A stretch of 40,729 nt of DNA from an uncultured Oscillospiraceae bacterium. GTDB lineage: Bacteria > Bacillota_A > Clostridia > Oscillospirales > Oscillospiraceae. The translations under genes and the position numbers were made by a program. Below, piece after piece: positions 1-7,053 of this stretch. The notes beneath the pieces are model-generated. The model was not told where the DNA came from and made no database searches. It saw nothing but the letters and a program-made list of their open reading frames with translations. Every line of letters starts with the position of its first letter. Position 1 is the stretch's first letter. The DNA lies in contig CAJTTS010000022.1 in assembly GCA_910579155.1 (NCBI GenBank), positions 1 through 40,729 of the forward strand, given 5' to 3'.

Positions 1-253
<253 letters not shown>

Positions 254-288
254 TTACCTCCAAATTATTTGAGATGTGTTAACTCTAA

Positions 289-573
289 TTACTCGACAAT
301 GGCCAAAATGTCGTTCTGGCGGACGATGGTATACTTCTCGCCGTCCACCTTGACCTCGGTGCCGGAATACTTGCTGGTCAGCACCTTGTCGCCCACCTTC
401 ACGGTCATCACGACCTCCTTGCCGTCCACCGTACCGCCGGGGCCTACGGCCACCACCTCAGCCATCTCAGGCTTCTCCTTGGCGTCGCCGGTGAGGATGA
501 TGCCGCCCTTGGTCTTCTCCTCGGCCTCCATAGCCTTGAGAATCACGCGGTCAGACAGGGGTTTGAGATTCAT
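289..573 (-). CDS. groES: Co-chaperonin GroES
   Basis: This is the 10-kDa lid of the GroEL chamber. At 94 residues it has the normal length for the family. It opens MNLKPLSDRVILK, and the mobile-loop region KTKGGIILTGDAKEKPE and the GDKVLTSKYSGTEVK barrel strand are clear. An AGGAGG ribosome site sits just upstream of the ATG. It is the first gene of the groESL operon, with a sigma-A type promoter and a perfect CIRCE operator in front. Heat-shock control by the HrcA repressor is therefore expected from family knowledge; hrcA itself is not in the window. Confidence 0.98.
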   Translation of the reverse strand: MNLKPLSDRVILKAMEAEEKTKGGIILTGDAKEKPEMAEVVAVGPGGTVDGKEVVMTVKVGDKVLTSKYSGTEVKVDGEKYTIVRQNDILAIVE

Positions 574-622
574 AATTGGTTCCTCCTTATATGTTGATAT
601 ACGTATAAACGATTGGATCGGT

Positions 623-649
623 TTAGCACTCTTTTTATCTGAGTGCTAA
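623..649. promoter_or_regulatory. CIRCE operator (HrcA binding site)
   Basis: TTAGCACTC, nine bases, then GAGTGCTAA: a perfect match to the CIRCE inverted repeat bound by HrcA. It lies in the groES leader immediately downstream of the predicted -10 box. Confidence 0.96.
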
Positions 650-660
650 CTTCGAGTATG

Positions 661-689
661 ATAATAACTCCTTTGCCAAAAAAAATCAA
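661..689 (-). promoter_or_regulatory. sigma-A promoter of groESL
   Basis: On the minus strand TTGATT (684-689), a 17-base spacer and TATTAT (661-666) precede the CIRCE element. The spacing is ideal and each box has one or two mismatches to consensus. Confidence 0.75.
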
Positions 690-796
690 CCCCTTATTTC
701 AAAAAAATTGTGGTTGAGGGTAAAAGTTCACTCTCCGTTCACAATCCATACAAAGGAGTGCCAACTTCTTACATATTTTTACATTTTATCATGGAT

Positions 797-833
797 AAAA
801 AAGACCCGCCGGAAAATCCGGCGGGTCTTTTTC
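797..833 (-). terminator. Rho-independent terminator after nrdR
   Basis: A GC-rich hairpin, GACCCGCCGG paired with CCGGCGGGTC, is flanked by A and T runs. It begins right at the nrdR stop codon. The symmetrical A/T flanks could also stop transcription arriving from the other side. Confidence 0.88.
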
Positions 834-1287
834 ATTTTTCCTCCAGCAGCTTGGTCAGCTCCGCCATAAAGGTGTTGAGGTCCTTGAACTGGCGGTAGAC
901 AGAAGCAAAGCGGACATAGGACACCTCGTCCACATCTTTCAGTTTCTCCATCACCAGCTCGCCGATCTCGGTGGTGGGCACCTCTCGCTCCATCTCGTTT
1001 TGCATGGTCTGCTCGATCTCGTTGGCCAGACGTTCCAGCGTTGCGATGGGCACCGAACGCTTCTCACAGGCCTTCAACATGCTGCCCAGCAGCTTGGCCT
1101 TGTCAAAGGGCTGGCGGCTGCCGTCGCGCTTGACCACCATCAGGGGCAGGCTCTCGATGATCTCATACGTGGTGAAGCGCTTGTGACAGGACAGGCACTC
1201 CCGCCGGCGGCGGATGGTGCTCCCCTCGTCCGCAGGGCGGGAATCCACCACCCTGCTCTCCAAATAGGCGCAGTACGGGCATTTCAT
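832..1287 (-). CDS. nrdR: Transcriptional repressor NrdR
   Basis: NrdR is a 151-residue ATP/dATP-sensing repressor of ribonucleotide reductase genes. The N-terminal zinc ribbon is complete, with cysteines at 3, 6, 31 and 34 (MKCPYC... and CLSCHKRF). It is followed by the conserved RRRRE stretch and an ATP-cone domain from about residue 49 to 139 ([17 protein letters not shown]). The open frame runs further upstream, but the start at MKCPYC is chosen because it matches the family and has an AAAGGGTGG ribosome site 7-8 bases before it. No ribonucleotide reductase gene is in the window. Confidence 0.96.
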   Translation of the reverse strand: MKCPYCAYLESRVVDSRPADEGSTIRRRRECLSCHKRFTTYEIIESLPLMVVKRDGSRQPFDKAKLLGSMLKACEKRSVPIATLERLANEIEQTMQNEMEREVPTTEIGELVMEKLKDVDEVSYVRFASVYRQFKDLNTFMAELTKLLEEK

Positions 1288-1449
1288 TACGGTATCCACC
1301 CTTTCCCAGCCGCAGCTCTTGAAGCTGCGGCGTCTTTTCGACAACATTATAACACAGAGTATTATAAATGGGTACTATTTTTTTAAATTTTTCCACCCTG
1401 CATAACTCGGAAAAAACGGTGGCATACTGTCCTGCGTGAGGTGATAATC

Positions 1450-1605
1450 ATGGATAACCGCAATTGCAACAACTCTGAAAACAAAAACCAGCAGAACAGC
1501 CAGAACAAGAACCAGCAGAACAGCCAGAACAAGAACCAGCAGAACGGCCAGAACAAGAAGGACTCCAACAACCCTGAGAACCGGAACAACTGCCGGGGCT
1601 ACTGA
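1450..1605 (+). CDS. Small Asn/Gln-rich protein with three tandem 8-residue repeats
   Basis: This 51-residue protein of unknown function consists mostly of Asn, Gln, Lys and Ser. Its centre is three in-frame copies of the octapeptide NQQNSQNK, the third with Gly for Ser. The only two cysteines sit near the ends (residues 6 and 48). A strong GAGGTGAT ribosome site precedes the ATG and a terminator follows the stop, so it looks expressed as a single gene. There is no signal peptide or membrane segment. The composition resembles small hydrophilic spore-associated or disordered proteins of Clostridia, but I do not recognise a named family, so no function is assigned. Confidence 0.7.
   Translation: MDNRNCNNSENKNQQNSQNKNQQNSQNKNQQNGQNKKDSNNPENRNNCRGY
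1486..1557 (+). repeat. Three 24-bp tandem repeats inside the Asn/Gln-rich gene
   Basis: Three head-to-tail copies of a 24-base unit encode NQQNSQNK (1486-1509, 1510-1533, 1534-1557). The first two are identical and the third differs by one base (AGC to GGC). Repeats this exact suggest recent slippage-type expansion. Confidence 0.93.
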
Positions 1606-1613
1606 GTTGGGCG

Positions 1614-1652
1614 GGGGACGGAGGGCGTGGGCGTCCTCCGTCCCCTGTTTTT
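1614..1652 (+). terminator. Rho-independent terminator after the Asn/Gln-rich gene
   Basis: GGGGACGGAGG and CCTCCGTCCCC form an 11-bp perfect stem with a 10-base loop, followed by TGTTTTTA. The next gene's ribosome site begins directly after it, so read-through could also supply that gene. Confidence 0.85.
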
Positions 1653-1669
1653 AGAAGGAGGAATGCGTC

Positions 1670-1861
1670 ATGAAACACAAAAAGCCCGATGAGCGGGAGC
1701 TGGCGGCCCAGGACCCCCAATACCGCCCGCCTCCCTATGAGGACCTGTCCAGTTTAGTGGCGGGCCGCATTCAGGCCGGACCACAGTCCACCCCTCCCCG
1801 GGCGGGCACCGACCTGGACCACTGGCAGGACCCGGACCTGTTCCACTCCCCGGAGCTCTGA
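1670..1861 (+). CDS. Hypothetical 63-residue protein
   Basis: This is a small, charged, proline-rich soluble protein opening MKHKKPDERELAAQDPQYRPPPYEDL and ending in an acidic DPDLFHSPEL tail. I do not recognise the family. Evidence that it is real is an excellent AGAAGGAGGAATGCGTC site before the ATG and the GC-rich codon use of the region. It lies 64 bp behind the Asn/Gln-rich gene on the same strand, separated by a terminator. No transmembrane or signal segment is seen. Confidence 0.55.
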   Translation: MKHKKPDERELAAQDPQYRPPPYEDLSSLVAGRIQAGPQSTPPRAGTDLDHWQDPDLFHSPEL

Positions 1862-1957
1862 CCGAGCCCTCCCCGCACAGAGCCACGGCATACACGAACA
1901 GGACAAAGACCAGTATCCCTCCCTGCGGGGATGGTTCAGTCTGAAATACCGTCACGA

Positions 1958-2077
1958 GCAGAGGGCAGCGCCTCTCTTCCTGCGGGGACAGTTCAGACCA
2001 GGTCGGGCAGAAACCTTCTTCATTCTGCATATCCTGGTTCCAGTCGTCCCCACAGGAAGAGAGGCGCTGTCCTCTGC
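1958..2077. repeat. 120-nt near-palindrome (possible MITE/BIME-like element)
   Basis: Two 32-base arms (1958-1989 and 2046-2077) are inverted copies with only two mismatches. Inside them the dyad continues (CCAGG/CCTGG, then GCAGAA/TTCTGC), so the whole 120 bases can fold. Nearby are further partial copies of the motif CCTGCGGGGA..GTTCAG (around 1922 and 1979). The gap from 1862 to 2151 holds no gene I can support. The element sits between the hypothetical gene and the convergent ABC-F gene. It could serve as a bidirectional terminator-like structure or be a small non-autonomous repeat. Confidence 0.75.
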
Positions 2078-2151
2078 CTACGCAACAAGGTGGTCATCGG
2101 CAGTCTCCACAGGAGGCGGGTACTGTCCCCTGTCTATACGGACGGGTGCTC

Positions 2152-3753
2152 TTACCGCTCCGCCTCGCGGAGGCGCTCCAGATACTCGTCGTAAGTGGTC
2201 TTGCTGTCGATGAGCTTCCCGTCCGCCGTGAAGTCGAATACCCGGTTGCAGACCGTCTGGATGAGCTGGTGGTCGTGGGAGGCCACCAGCACGTTACATT
2301 TGACCGCCTCCAAACCCTTGTTCAACGCCGCGATGGACTCCAGGTCCAGGTGGTTGGTGGGCTGGTCCAGCATGAGCACGTTGGCCCCGGACAGCATCAT
2401 CCGGGACAGCATACACCGCACCTTCTCCCCACCGGACAGCACCTTCACCGGCTTGTGGACCTCCTCGCCGGAGAACAGCATCCGGCCCAGAAAGCCCCGT
2501 AGGTACTGCTCCTGGGGATCCTTGGAAAATTGGCGCAGCCACTGCACCAGGTCGTCCTCGCAGTCCTCGAAATAGGAGGTGTTGTCCTTGGGAAAATAGG
2601 AGAAGGTGGCGGTCTGCCCCCATTTCACGGAACCCTCATCCGGCTCCATCTCTCCCGCCAAAATCTTGAACAGCGCCGTGTGGGCGTTCTCATTGTCCCC
2701 CACAAAGGCAATCTTCTCGTCGTGGCCCACGATGAAGGACACCTTGTCCAGCACCTTCACCCCGTCGATGGTCTTGCTGAGGTCGGTGACAAACAGGATA
2801 TCCTTGCCCACCTCCCGGTCCGGAGTAAATCCCACGAAGGGATAGCGCCGGGAAGAAGCGGGCATCTCCTGCACGGTCAGCTTGTCCAGCAGCTTGCGCC
2901 GGGCGGTGGCCTGCTTGGACTTGGACTTGTTGGCGGAGAAACGGGAAATGAAATCTTGGAGTTCCTTGATCTTCTCCTCGTTGCGCTTGTTCTGGTTCTT
3001 CACGAGCTGCTGCACCAGTTGGGAGGACTCGTACCAGAAGTCATAGTTGCCCACGTACATTTTGATCTTTCCGTAGTCGATGTCCACGATGTGGGTACAC
3101 ACGGTGTTGAGGAAGTGCCGGTCATGGGACACCACGATAACGGTGCCCTCAAAATCCAGCAGGAAATCCTCCAACCAGTTTACCGCATCGATGTCCAGGT
3201 TGTTGGTAGGCTCGTCCATCATCAGCAGGTCCGGGCTGCCGAACAGCGCCTGGGCCAGCAGCACCTTCACCTTCAGGCGGGGGTCCAGGGTGGCCATGGG
3301 GCCATCGTGATGCTCCGTGCCAACGCCAAGGCCCTGGAGGATGCGGCTGGCGTTGCTCTCCGCCTCCCAGCCGCCCAGTTCCGCGTACTCCTCCTCCAAC
3401 TGGCAGGCCAGCAGGCCGTCCTCATCGGTCATCTCCTCCTTGGCGTAGAGGGCTTCCTTCTGCTTGCCGACGTCGTACAGCCGCTGGTTGCCCATGACGA
3501 CGGTGTCCATCACGCTGTAAGCGTCATAGGCGTTCTGGTCCTGCTTGAGCACAGACATGCGGATGTTGGGCAGTATGCTCACCTCGCCGGAGGTGGAGTC
3601 CAGCTCTCCGGAGAGGATTTTCAAAAAAGTGGACTTGCCCGCGCCGTTGGCGCCGATGATGCCGTAGCAATTGCCCCGGTCGAATTGCAGGTCCACGTGG
3701 GAAAACAGCGGGGTACCGCTGTAGTTGAGGCTCAGGTCCGTGACAGTTATCAT
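2152..3753 (-). CDS. ABC-F family ATPase (YkpA/YbiT type) with one degenerate ATP site
   Basis: This 533-residue soluble protein has two fused ATP-binding domains and no membrane domain, the layout of ABC-F translation factors and ribosome-protection proteins. NBD1 has Walker A GANGAGKST (34-42) and Walker B MMDEPTNNLD (D180, E181), but its signature reads LDPRL (156-160) in place of LSGG. The linker (about 240-295) is rich in Lys, Glu and Gln. NBD2 keeps a normal LSGGEK signature (439-444), but its Walker A is GDNENAHT (352-359), lacking the Gly-Lys-Ser/Thr core, and its Walker B is MLDQPTNHLD with Gln464 for the catalytic Glu. In a head-to-tail pairing this leaves one complete site and one site altered in all three elements. 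Family placement is firm; the cellular role is not known. Confidence 0.93.
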   Translation of the reverse strand: MITVTDLSLNYSGTPLFSHVDLQFDRGNCYGIIGANGAGKSTFLKILSGELDSTSGEVSILPNIRMSVLKQDQNAYDAYSVMDTVVMGNQRLYDVGKQKEALYAKEEMTDEDGLLACQLEEEYAELGGWEAESNASRILQGLGVGTEHHDGPMATLDPRLKVKVLLAQALFGSPDLLMMDEPTNNLDIDAVNWLEDFLLDFEGTVIVVSHDRHFLNTVCTHIVDIDYGKIKMYVGNYDFWYESSQLVQQLVKNQNKRNEEKIKELQDFISRFSANKSKSKQATARRKLLDKLTVQEMPASSRRYPFVGFTPDREVGKDILFVTDLSKTIDGVKVLDKVSFIVGHDEKIAFVGDNENAHTALFKILAGEMEPDEGSVKWGQTATFSYFPKDNTSYFEDCEDDLVQWLRQFSKDPQEQYLRGFLGRMLFSGEEVHKPVKVLSGGEKVRCMLSRMMLSGANVLMLDQPTNHLDLESIAALNKGLEAVKCNVLVASHDHQLIQTVCNRVFDFTADGKLIDSKTTYDEYLERLREAER

Positions 3754-3870
3754 GGTTATCTTGCCGCTCCTTCACAGTTAATCTGGCACATCATACCACA
3801 AGGCGGAGGAAAAAAACAACGGTTTTTCCAAAAAATATCCCACCAATATCCGGCTCTGCCCGCCGCCCGC

Positions 3871-4656
3871 CTACAAGCCCAGGATTCGCCGCGCGTTTTT
3901 GTACATAATATTCTCCACATCCGCCGGGGCGATGGGCTCCTGGTATACCGCCTGTACGTACATCCGGGGGTTGCAGATGGGGTAATCCGTGCCGAACAGG
4001 AAGCGCTCCGAACCCACCCGGTCCACACCATAGGCAATGGACCCATAGCGGAAAATCCCCGTGCCGGACAGGTCCAAATACAGGTTGCCGCACAGCTCCA
4101 TCCGCTCCAAGTGCTTTTTGTAGACCTCCCTTTCATTGGGATGCGCCGCCACGAAGGTCACGTCCGGGTGCTCCCGCACCATGCGGGTCATCTCGTCCTG
4201 CTCCTCCGCCATAGTGTGGAAGCTCACCACCATGCGGTATTTCCCCGCCGCGTCCAGGATTCTTGACAGGCCCCGGTTCGAGTAATCGCTCCAGCCGTGG
4301 AGATAGGGCACAAGCTCCCCGATCAAACGCACGCCCCGCGCGTGCATCTCCTCAATCTCCGCGATGGACTCCTCCACGAAATCCGGGTGCACGTGGAAGC
4401 CCGGCACGTAGAAGCCGCCCAGCAGCTCCCTGAGCTCTATCGCCCGCTGGTTGCACCGGCGGATTTGGGCAAAGCCCTCTTCCCTGCGATAAGGCTTTTT
4501 GAGGATGACGGAGCCACAGATTTTAGATATCCCCGCCCGCTCCAAGTCCGTCCGGCACTGCACCGGATCGGGCGTAAAGCGCTCGGGATAAAAATTCAAA
4601 AACTCCTCGCCGGACAGATAAGGATGCGTGTGAAAATCAATTACCGTCTGATTCAT
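3871..4656 (-). CDS. Amidohydrolase-family metal-dependent hydrolase
   Basis: This is a 261-residue TIM-barrel hydrolase of the amidohydrolase-2 type. The metal motif HTH follows the first strand (VIDFHTHPYL). Further candidate ligands are His in SFHTMAEE and VAAHPNE, and the conserved Asp in FGTDYPICNP near the C-terminus. Length and order fit small members of the family that act on cyclic amides or decarboxylate aromatic acids; the substrate cannot be told. It is probably cytoplasmic, with no signal peptide. It stands alone, 117 bp upstream of the ABC-F gene on the same strand. Confidence 0.82.
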   Translation of the reverse strand: MNQTVIDFHTHPYLSGEEFLNFYPERFTPDPVQCRTDLERAGISKICGSVILKKPYRREEGFAQIRRCNQRAIELRELLGGFYVPGFHVHPDFVEESIAEIEEMHARGVRLIGELVPYLHGWSDYSNRGLSRILDAAGKYRMVVSFHTMAEEQDEMTRMVREHPDVTFVAAHPNEREVYKKHLERMELCGNLYLDLSGTGIFRYGSIAYGVDRVGSERFLFGTDYPICNPRMYVQAVYQEPIAPADVENIMYKNARRILGL

Positions 4657-4736
4657 ATTCCCGACCCTTCCCTTAATTGATATCCTACCCTATTCTATCA
4701 GCGTGGGATTTCCATGGCAATTCTTTTTTGCGCAAA

Positions 4737-4775
4737 CGCCGCGCTCCCCCGCTCAAGGAACGGGAGAGCGCGGCG
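4737..4775. other. GC-rich hairpin, possible terminator remnant
   Basis: Two 15-base arms (CGCCGCGCTCCCCCG and CGGGAGAGCGCGGCG) pair with one mismatch across a 9-base loop. There is no convincing T run on either side. It lies downstream of the decayed membrane-protein fragment. The surrounding stretch 4657-4889 holds no gene I can support. Confidence 0.45.
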
Positions 4776-4889
4776 GCAACCAGAATTTTGAGCCGTCATC
4801 CGCTGACAAAAAGACATATCCCCACAACTTTACGGTATAATGGGCACGCTGACGGTTGCCGAAAGGGCGGCTGACGCAAAGCGGCCTCA

Positions 4890-5027
4890 CTATTTCCCAC
4901 TCAGCTTCTCTTCTATTCGGAAATTCGCATTCATACCGGGGTAGATAAGAAACAGCGCCGGAAGCGCGGGCAGCCAGAGATTGAGAAACGGCAGCAGCGG
5001 CACCGACAGCGGGAAAAAGCGCAGCAA
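4890..5027 (-). pseudogene. C-terminal remnant of a membrane protein
   Basis: The minus strand reads about 45 residues without a start codon: LLRFFPLSVPLLPFLNLWLP, then ALPALFLIYPGMNANFR and IEEKLSGK before a stop. This looks like a last transmembrane helix and a short cytoplasmic tail. The frame is closed immediately upstream by a stop (5028-5030), exactly where alpha-galactosidase homology begins on the other strand. The simplest reading is that a deletion removed the 5' ends of two divergent genes. The parent family cannot be named; a sugar transporter would suit the neighbour but is a guess. Confidence 0.5.
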
Positions 5028-5028
5028 C

Positions 5029-5620
5029 TATTACGGTCCCAGAATCCCCGACGATGATCTGCGCGGGCTTCTCCGGTTGGACGAATGCCCCTTCTCCCCC
5101 GACCAAATCCCCGGCGAGCGCGCCTCCTTTTATGACGCGTTTCCTTTTGAATACCCCGCCTGGAGCGACGGGAACTTCCGGGAACCCCGTCTGCGGGTGG
5201 TGGACTCCATGGGGGGTGGGAACTGTGAGCTGTTCTACGAAAGCCACCGCATCCTCCCCGGTAAGCCCAAGCTGGAGGGCCTGCCCGACGCATTCGGCCC
5301 GGAGGGCGAGTGCTCCACCCTGGAGATCGTATGCCTTGATCCCGCGCTGGGGCTGCGCACGCGTCTGCTCTACACGGTGTTCGACGATGTGGACGCCATC
5401 TGCCGCAGCGTCCGCATCGAAAACGGCGGAACAGCCCCGGTGGAGCTGTCCGCCGCCCTGTCCGCCTCCCTGGAGAGGGTTGGAACAAAACGCCCGCTAC
5501 CGGGAGCGGGAAACGGGCGCCGTCCGCACCGGCGCGGGCTGGATGAACGGCGGCCTGCTGCTGGACGCATTGCAATCGGATTTTTACAGCGAACTGATCG
5601 TATTGGAACGGATTGATTGA
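5029..5620 (+). pseudogene. Alpha-galactosidase (GH36) remnant, start and centre deleted
   Basis: About 150 residues match the N-terminal domain of GH36 alpha-galactosidases: YYGPRIPDDDL, FPFEYPAWSDGNFREPRL, then ESHRILPGKPKLEGLPDAF and LYTVFDDVDAICRSVRIEN. Near 5475-5485 the reading jumps by one frame and only the family's C-terminal end follows: NARYRERETG, WMNGGLLLDAL and DFYSELIVLERID, with a stop at 5618-5620. Some 500 residues, including the catalytic barrel with both Asp residues, are missing. So are roughly 40 residues and the start codon at the front. It cannot be functional. Confidence 0.8.
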
Positions 5621-5690
5621 ATCAACCGAACTGCCTTTAGACGGAGGCGCTCCGGTCCGGGACCGGCAACCTCATCTTAATATATCCAAA

Positions 5691-5730
5691 CGGGAAAGCG
5701 CCCCGAATCGAGGCGCTTTCCCGTTCTTTT
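5691..5730. terminator. Bidirectional rho-independent terminator
   Basis: A perfect 12-bp stem, CGGGAAAGCGCC with GGCGCTTTCCCG, and a 9-base loop are followed on the plus strand by a T-rich run. It lies just after the stop of the minus-strand membrane protein and after the alpha-galactosidase remnant. It closes the long amino-sugar operon. Confidence 0.85.
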
Positions 5731-5733
5731 CTT

Positions 5734-6222
5734 TTATGGTTTGCCCTCCCGGGCCCGCACCTGCGCCAGAAGCTCCCACTGTAGGCGGCTCATGGGGCAG
5801 CGGGTTCCGTCCCGGAGGCGGAGGGCGTTCCCCATGCGCCCGTTCCCCTCGAAAGCGTCTACCTCCGCGAAGGTCACGAAGCGGTCCCGGAGCAAAAAGC
5901 CCTTCCGGTTATAATAGAGCCGCTGACTCATGTCCGCGGTGATCCCTGCGGGGAGGAACACCGCCTCCAGCACCAGGGCCAGCAGCAGCCAGGACTTTGG
6001 CTCGCTGACCGCGCCGGGGCGCAGAACGACATACGCGGCCATCAGCACACCCGCCAGGGCGGGAAGGAACAAGGCCCCCCGGCGGGCCTTGGAAAGTTCG
6101 GTGGATTGAAGGGGCTCTCCTCCTTTCCCAAATTCCGACAGCCGCTGGGTGAACTGCCGGTACTGCTTGAACTGCAGCGCCGCCACCAGGACAGCCGCCA
6201 CAATGACGATCAGATTGACCAT
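5734..6222 (-). CDS. Small membrane protein of unknown function
   Basis: This 162-residue protein has three likely membrane helices (about residues 3-17, 48-66 and 77-95). They are followed by a soluble C-terminal part (RLYYNRKGFLLRDRFVTFAEVDAFEG...) with the feel of a bacterial PH-like domain. I cannot name the family. It is the last gene of the amino-sugar operon, 24 bp after the YdjC-type deacetylase and just before the terminator. Its place suggests co-expression, not necessarily a role in sugar use. Confidence 0.65.
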   Translation of the reverse strand: MVNLIVIVAAVLVAALQFKQYRQFTQRLSEFGKGGEPLQSTELSKARRGALFLPALAGVLMAAYVVLRPGAVSEPKSWLLLALVLEAVFLPAGITADMSQRLYYNRKGFLLRDRFVTFAEVDAFEGNGRMGNALRLRDGTRCPMSRLQWELLAQVRAREGKP

Positions 6223-6246
6223 ACGCCGTCCTCCCCGCTGGTTTGT

Positions 6247-7053
6247 TTATTGATAGAGCGCCCGAAAATCGGTGAGTTCCACCTCATGCTCCTCCAGCCA
6301 GGCCCGTATCCTGGGGTCGCACAGCGTGGCCAGGTCCCGGCACCGGGGCTGGGTCAGGGAGGTGTTCTCCAGCACATACTGGTCCAAATATCCGGGATGG
6401 AAATGGAGGATATTGAACTCGCAGGGGCTCTCCAGAATGCCGAAAGCGTCCTCCTCAAAGTCCTCCGGGAGAGCGCCCCGGTTCAAAATCTCCACGGCCT
6501 TAGCACTGCTCAGGCTCATCAGCTCACGGGCGGGGCGGATGCCCTCCCGCACCTCCTCGGTGGCCGCCATGTTGTGGATGTGCAGCTTCTCCCCCACGTC
6601 CCGGAACGCCCGCAGCATGGGCTGGGTCATGGCGCTGTGGCCCTCGAAATGGCAAGGATAGCGGCCCGTCAGCTCCTTGTGCCGGTCCAGTTGGGCCAGG
6701 GTCTCGGTATAGAGGTCCTCATAGCTTGGATATATGTCCCCCTTGCACTTTGCATCGTCCGGGTCCTCGCCCCGCCAGCGGAAGCTGCGGTAAAACAGCC
6801 CCTTCTCGTCCACCAGGGTGGGCACCTTCTCCGGGGAGCTCACCGGGCGGTACTGCACAAAGTTGGTGTGCTGGGCCAGGTCGGCCACGGGGCACTCCCG
6901 GCACCACAGCTCCACGGCGTGGGGCGCGGCGGCCATGTTGCTCATCAGTGAGAGTACCGTAACCACCCCCTCCTTGTAGGCTTTGACCACACCGTAATTA
7001 TAGGCCTCGCTGAACCCGAAGTCGTCGGCTACCACAATGAGCTTCTTCTTCAC
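6247..7053 (-). CDS. YdjC/ChbG-type carbohydrate deacetylase
   Basis: This 268-residue protein is of the YdjC family, whose members remove an N-acetyl group from chitooligosaccharides or related sugars. The N-terminal VVADDFGFSEAYNYG gives the conserved metal-binding Asp. AQHTNF and FEGHSAMTQ supply the expected histidines, and HFHPGYLDQYVL matches the C-terminal motif. There is no signal peptide, so it is cytoplasmic and would act on imported, probably phosphorylated sugars. Its ATG overlaps the nagA stop (ATGA), so translation is coupled to nagA. Together they put two deacetylases of different folds in one operon. Exact substrate unknown. Confidence 0.88.
   Translation of the reverse strand: MKKKLIVVADDFGFSEAYNYGVVKAYKEGVVTVLSLMSNMAAAPHAVELWCRECPVADLAQHTNFVQYRPVSSPEKVPTLVDEKGLFYRSFRWRGEDPDDAKCKGDIYPSYEDLYTETLAQLDRHKELTGRYPCHFEGHSAMTQPMLRAFRDVGEKLHIHNMAATEEVREGIRPARELMSLSSAKAVEILNRGALPEDFEEDAFGILESPCEFNILHFHPGYLDQYVLENTSLTQPRCRDLATLCDPRIRAWLEEHEVELTDFRALYQ

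Noticed and set aside
1486..1557. Three regular 24-bp repeats as a CRISPR array
   Set aside because: The units are head to tail without spacers and lie in frame within a small gene; no cas genes are present.
2530..4266. Long plus-strand open frame of 578 codons
   Set aside because: It runs antisense through the ABC-F and amidohydrolase genes and is His/Val/Leu-rich without family motifs; such frames are common by-products of GC-rich coding DNA.
4753..5247. Minus-strand frame of 164 codons across the pseudogene zone
   Set aside because: Most of it is antisense to the GH36 remnant, and the part beyond lacks family features; a different frame carries the membrane-like tail.
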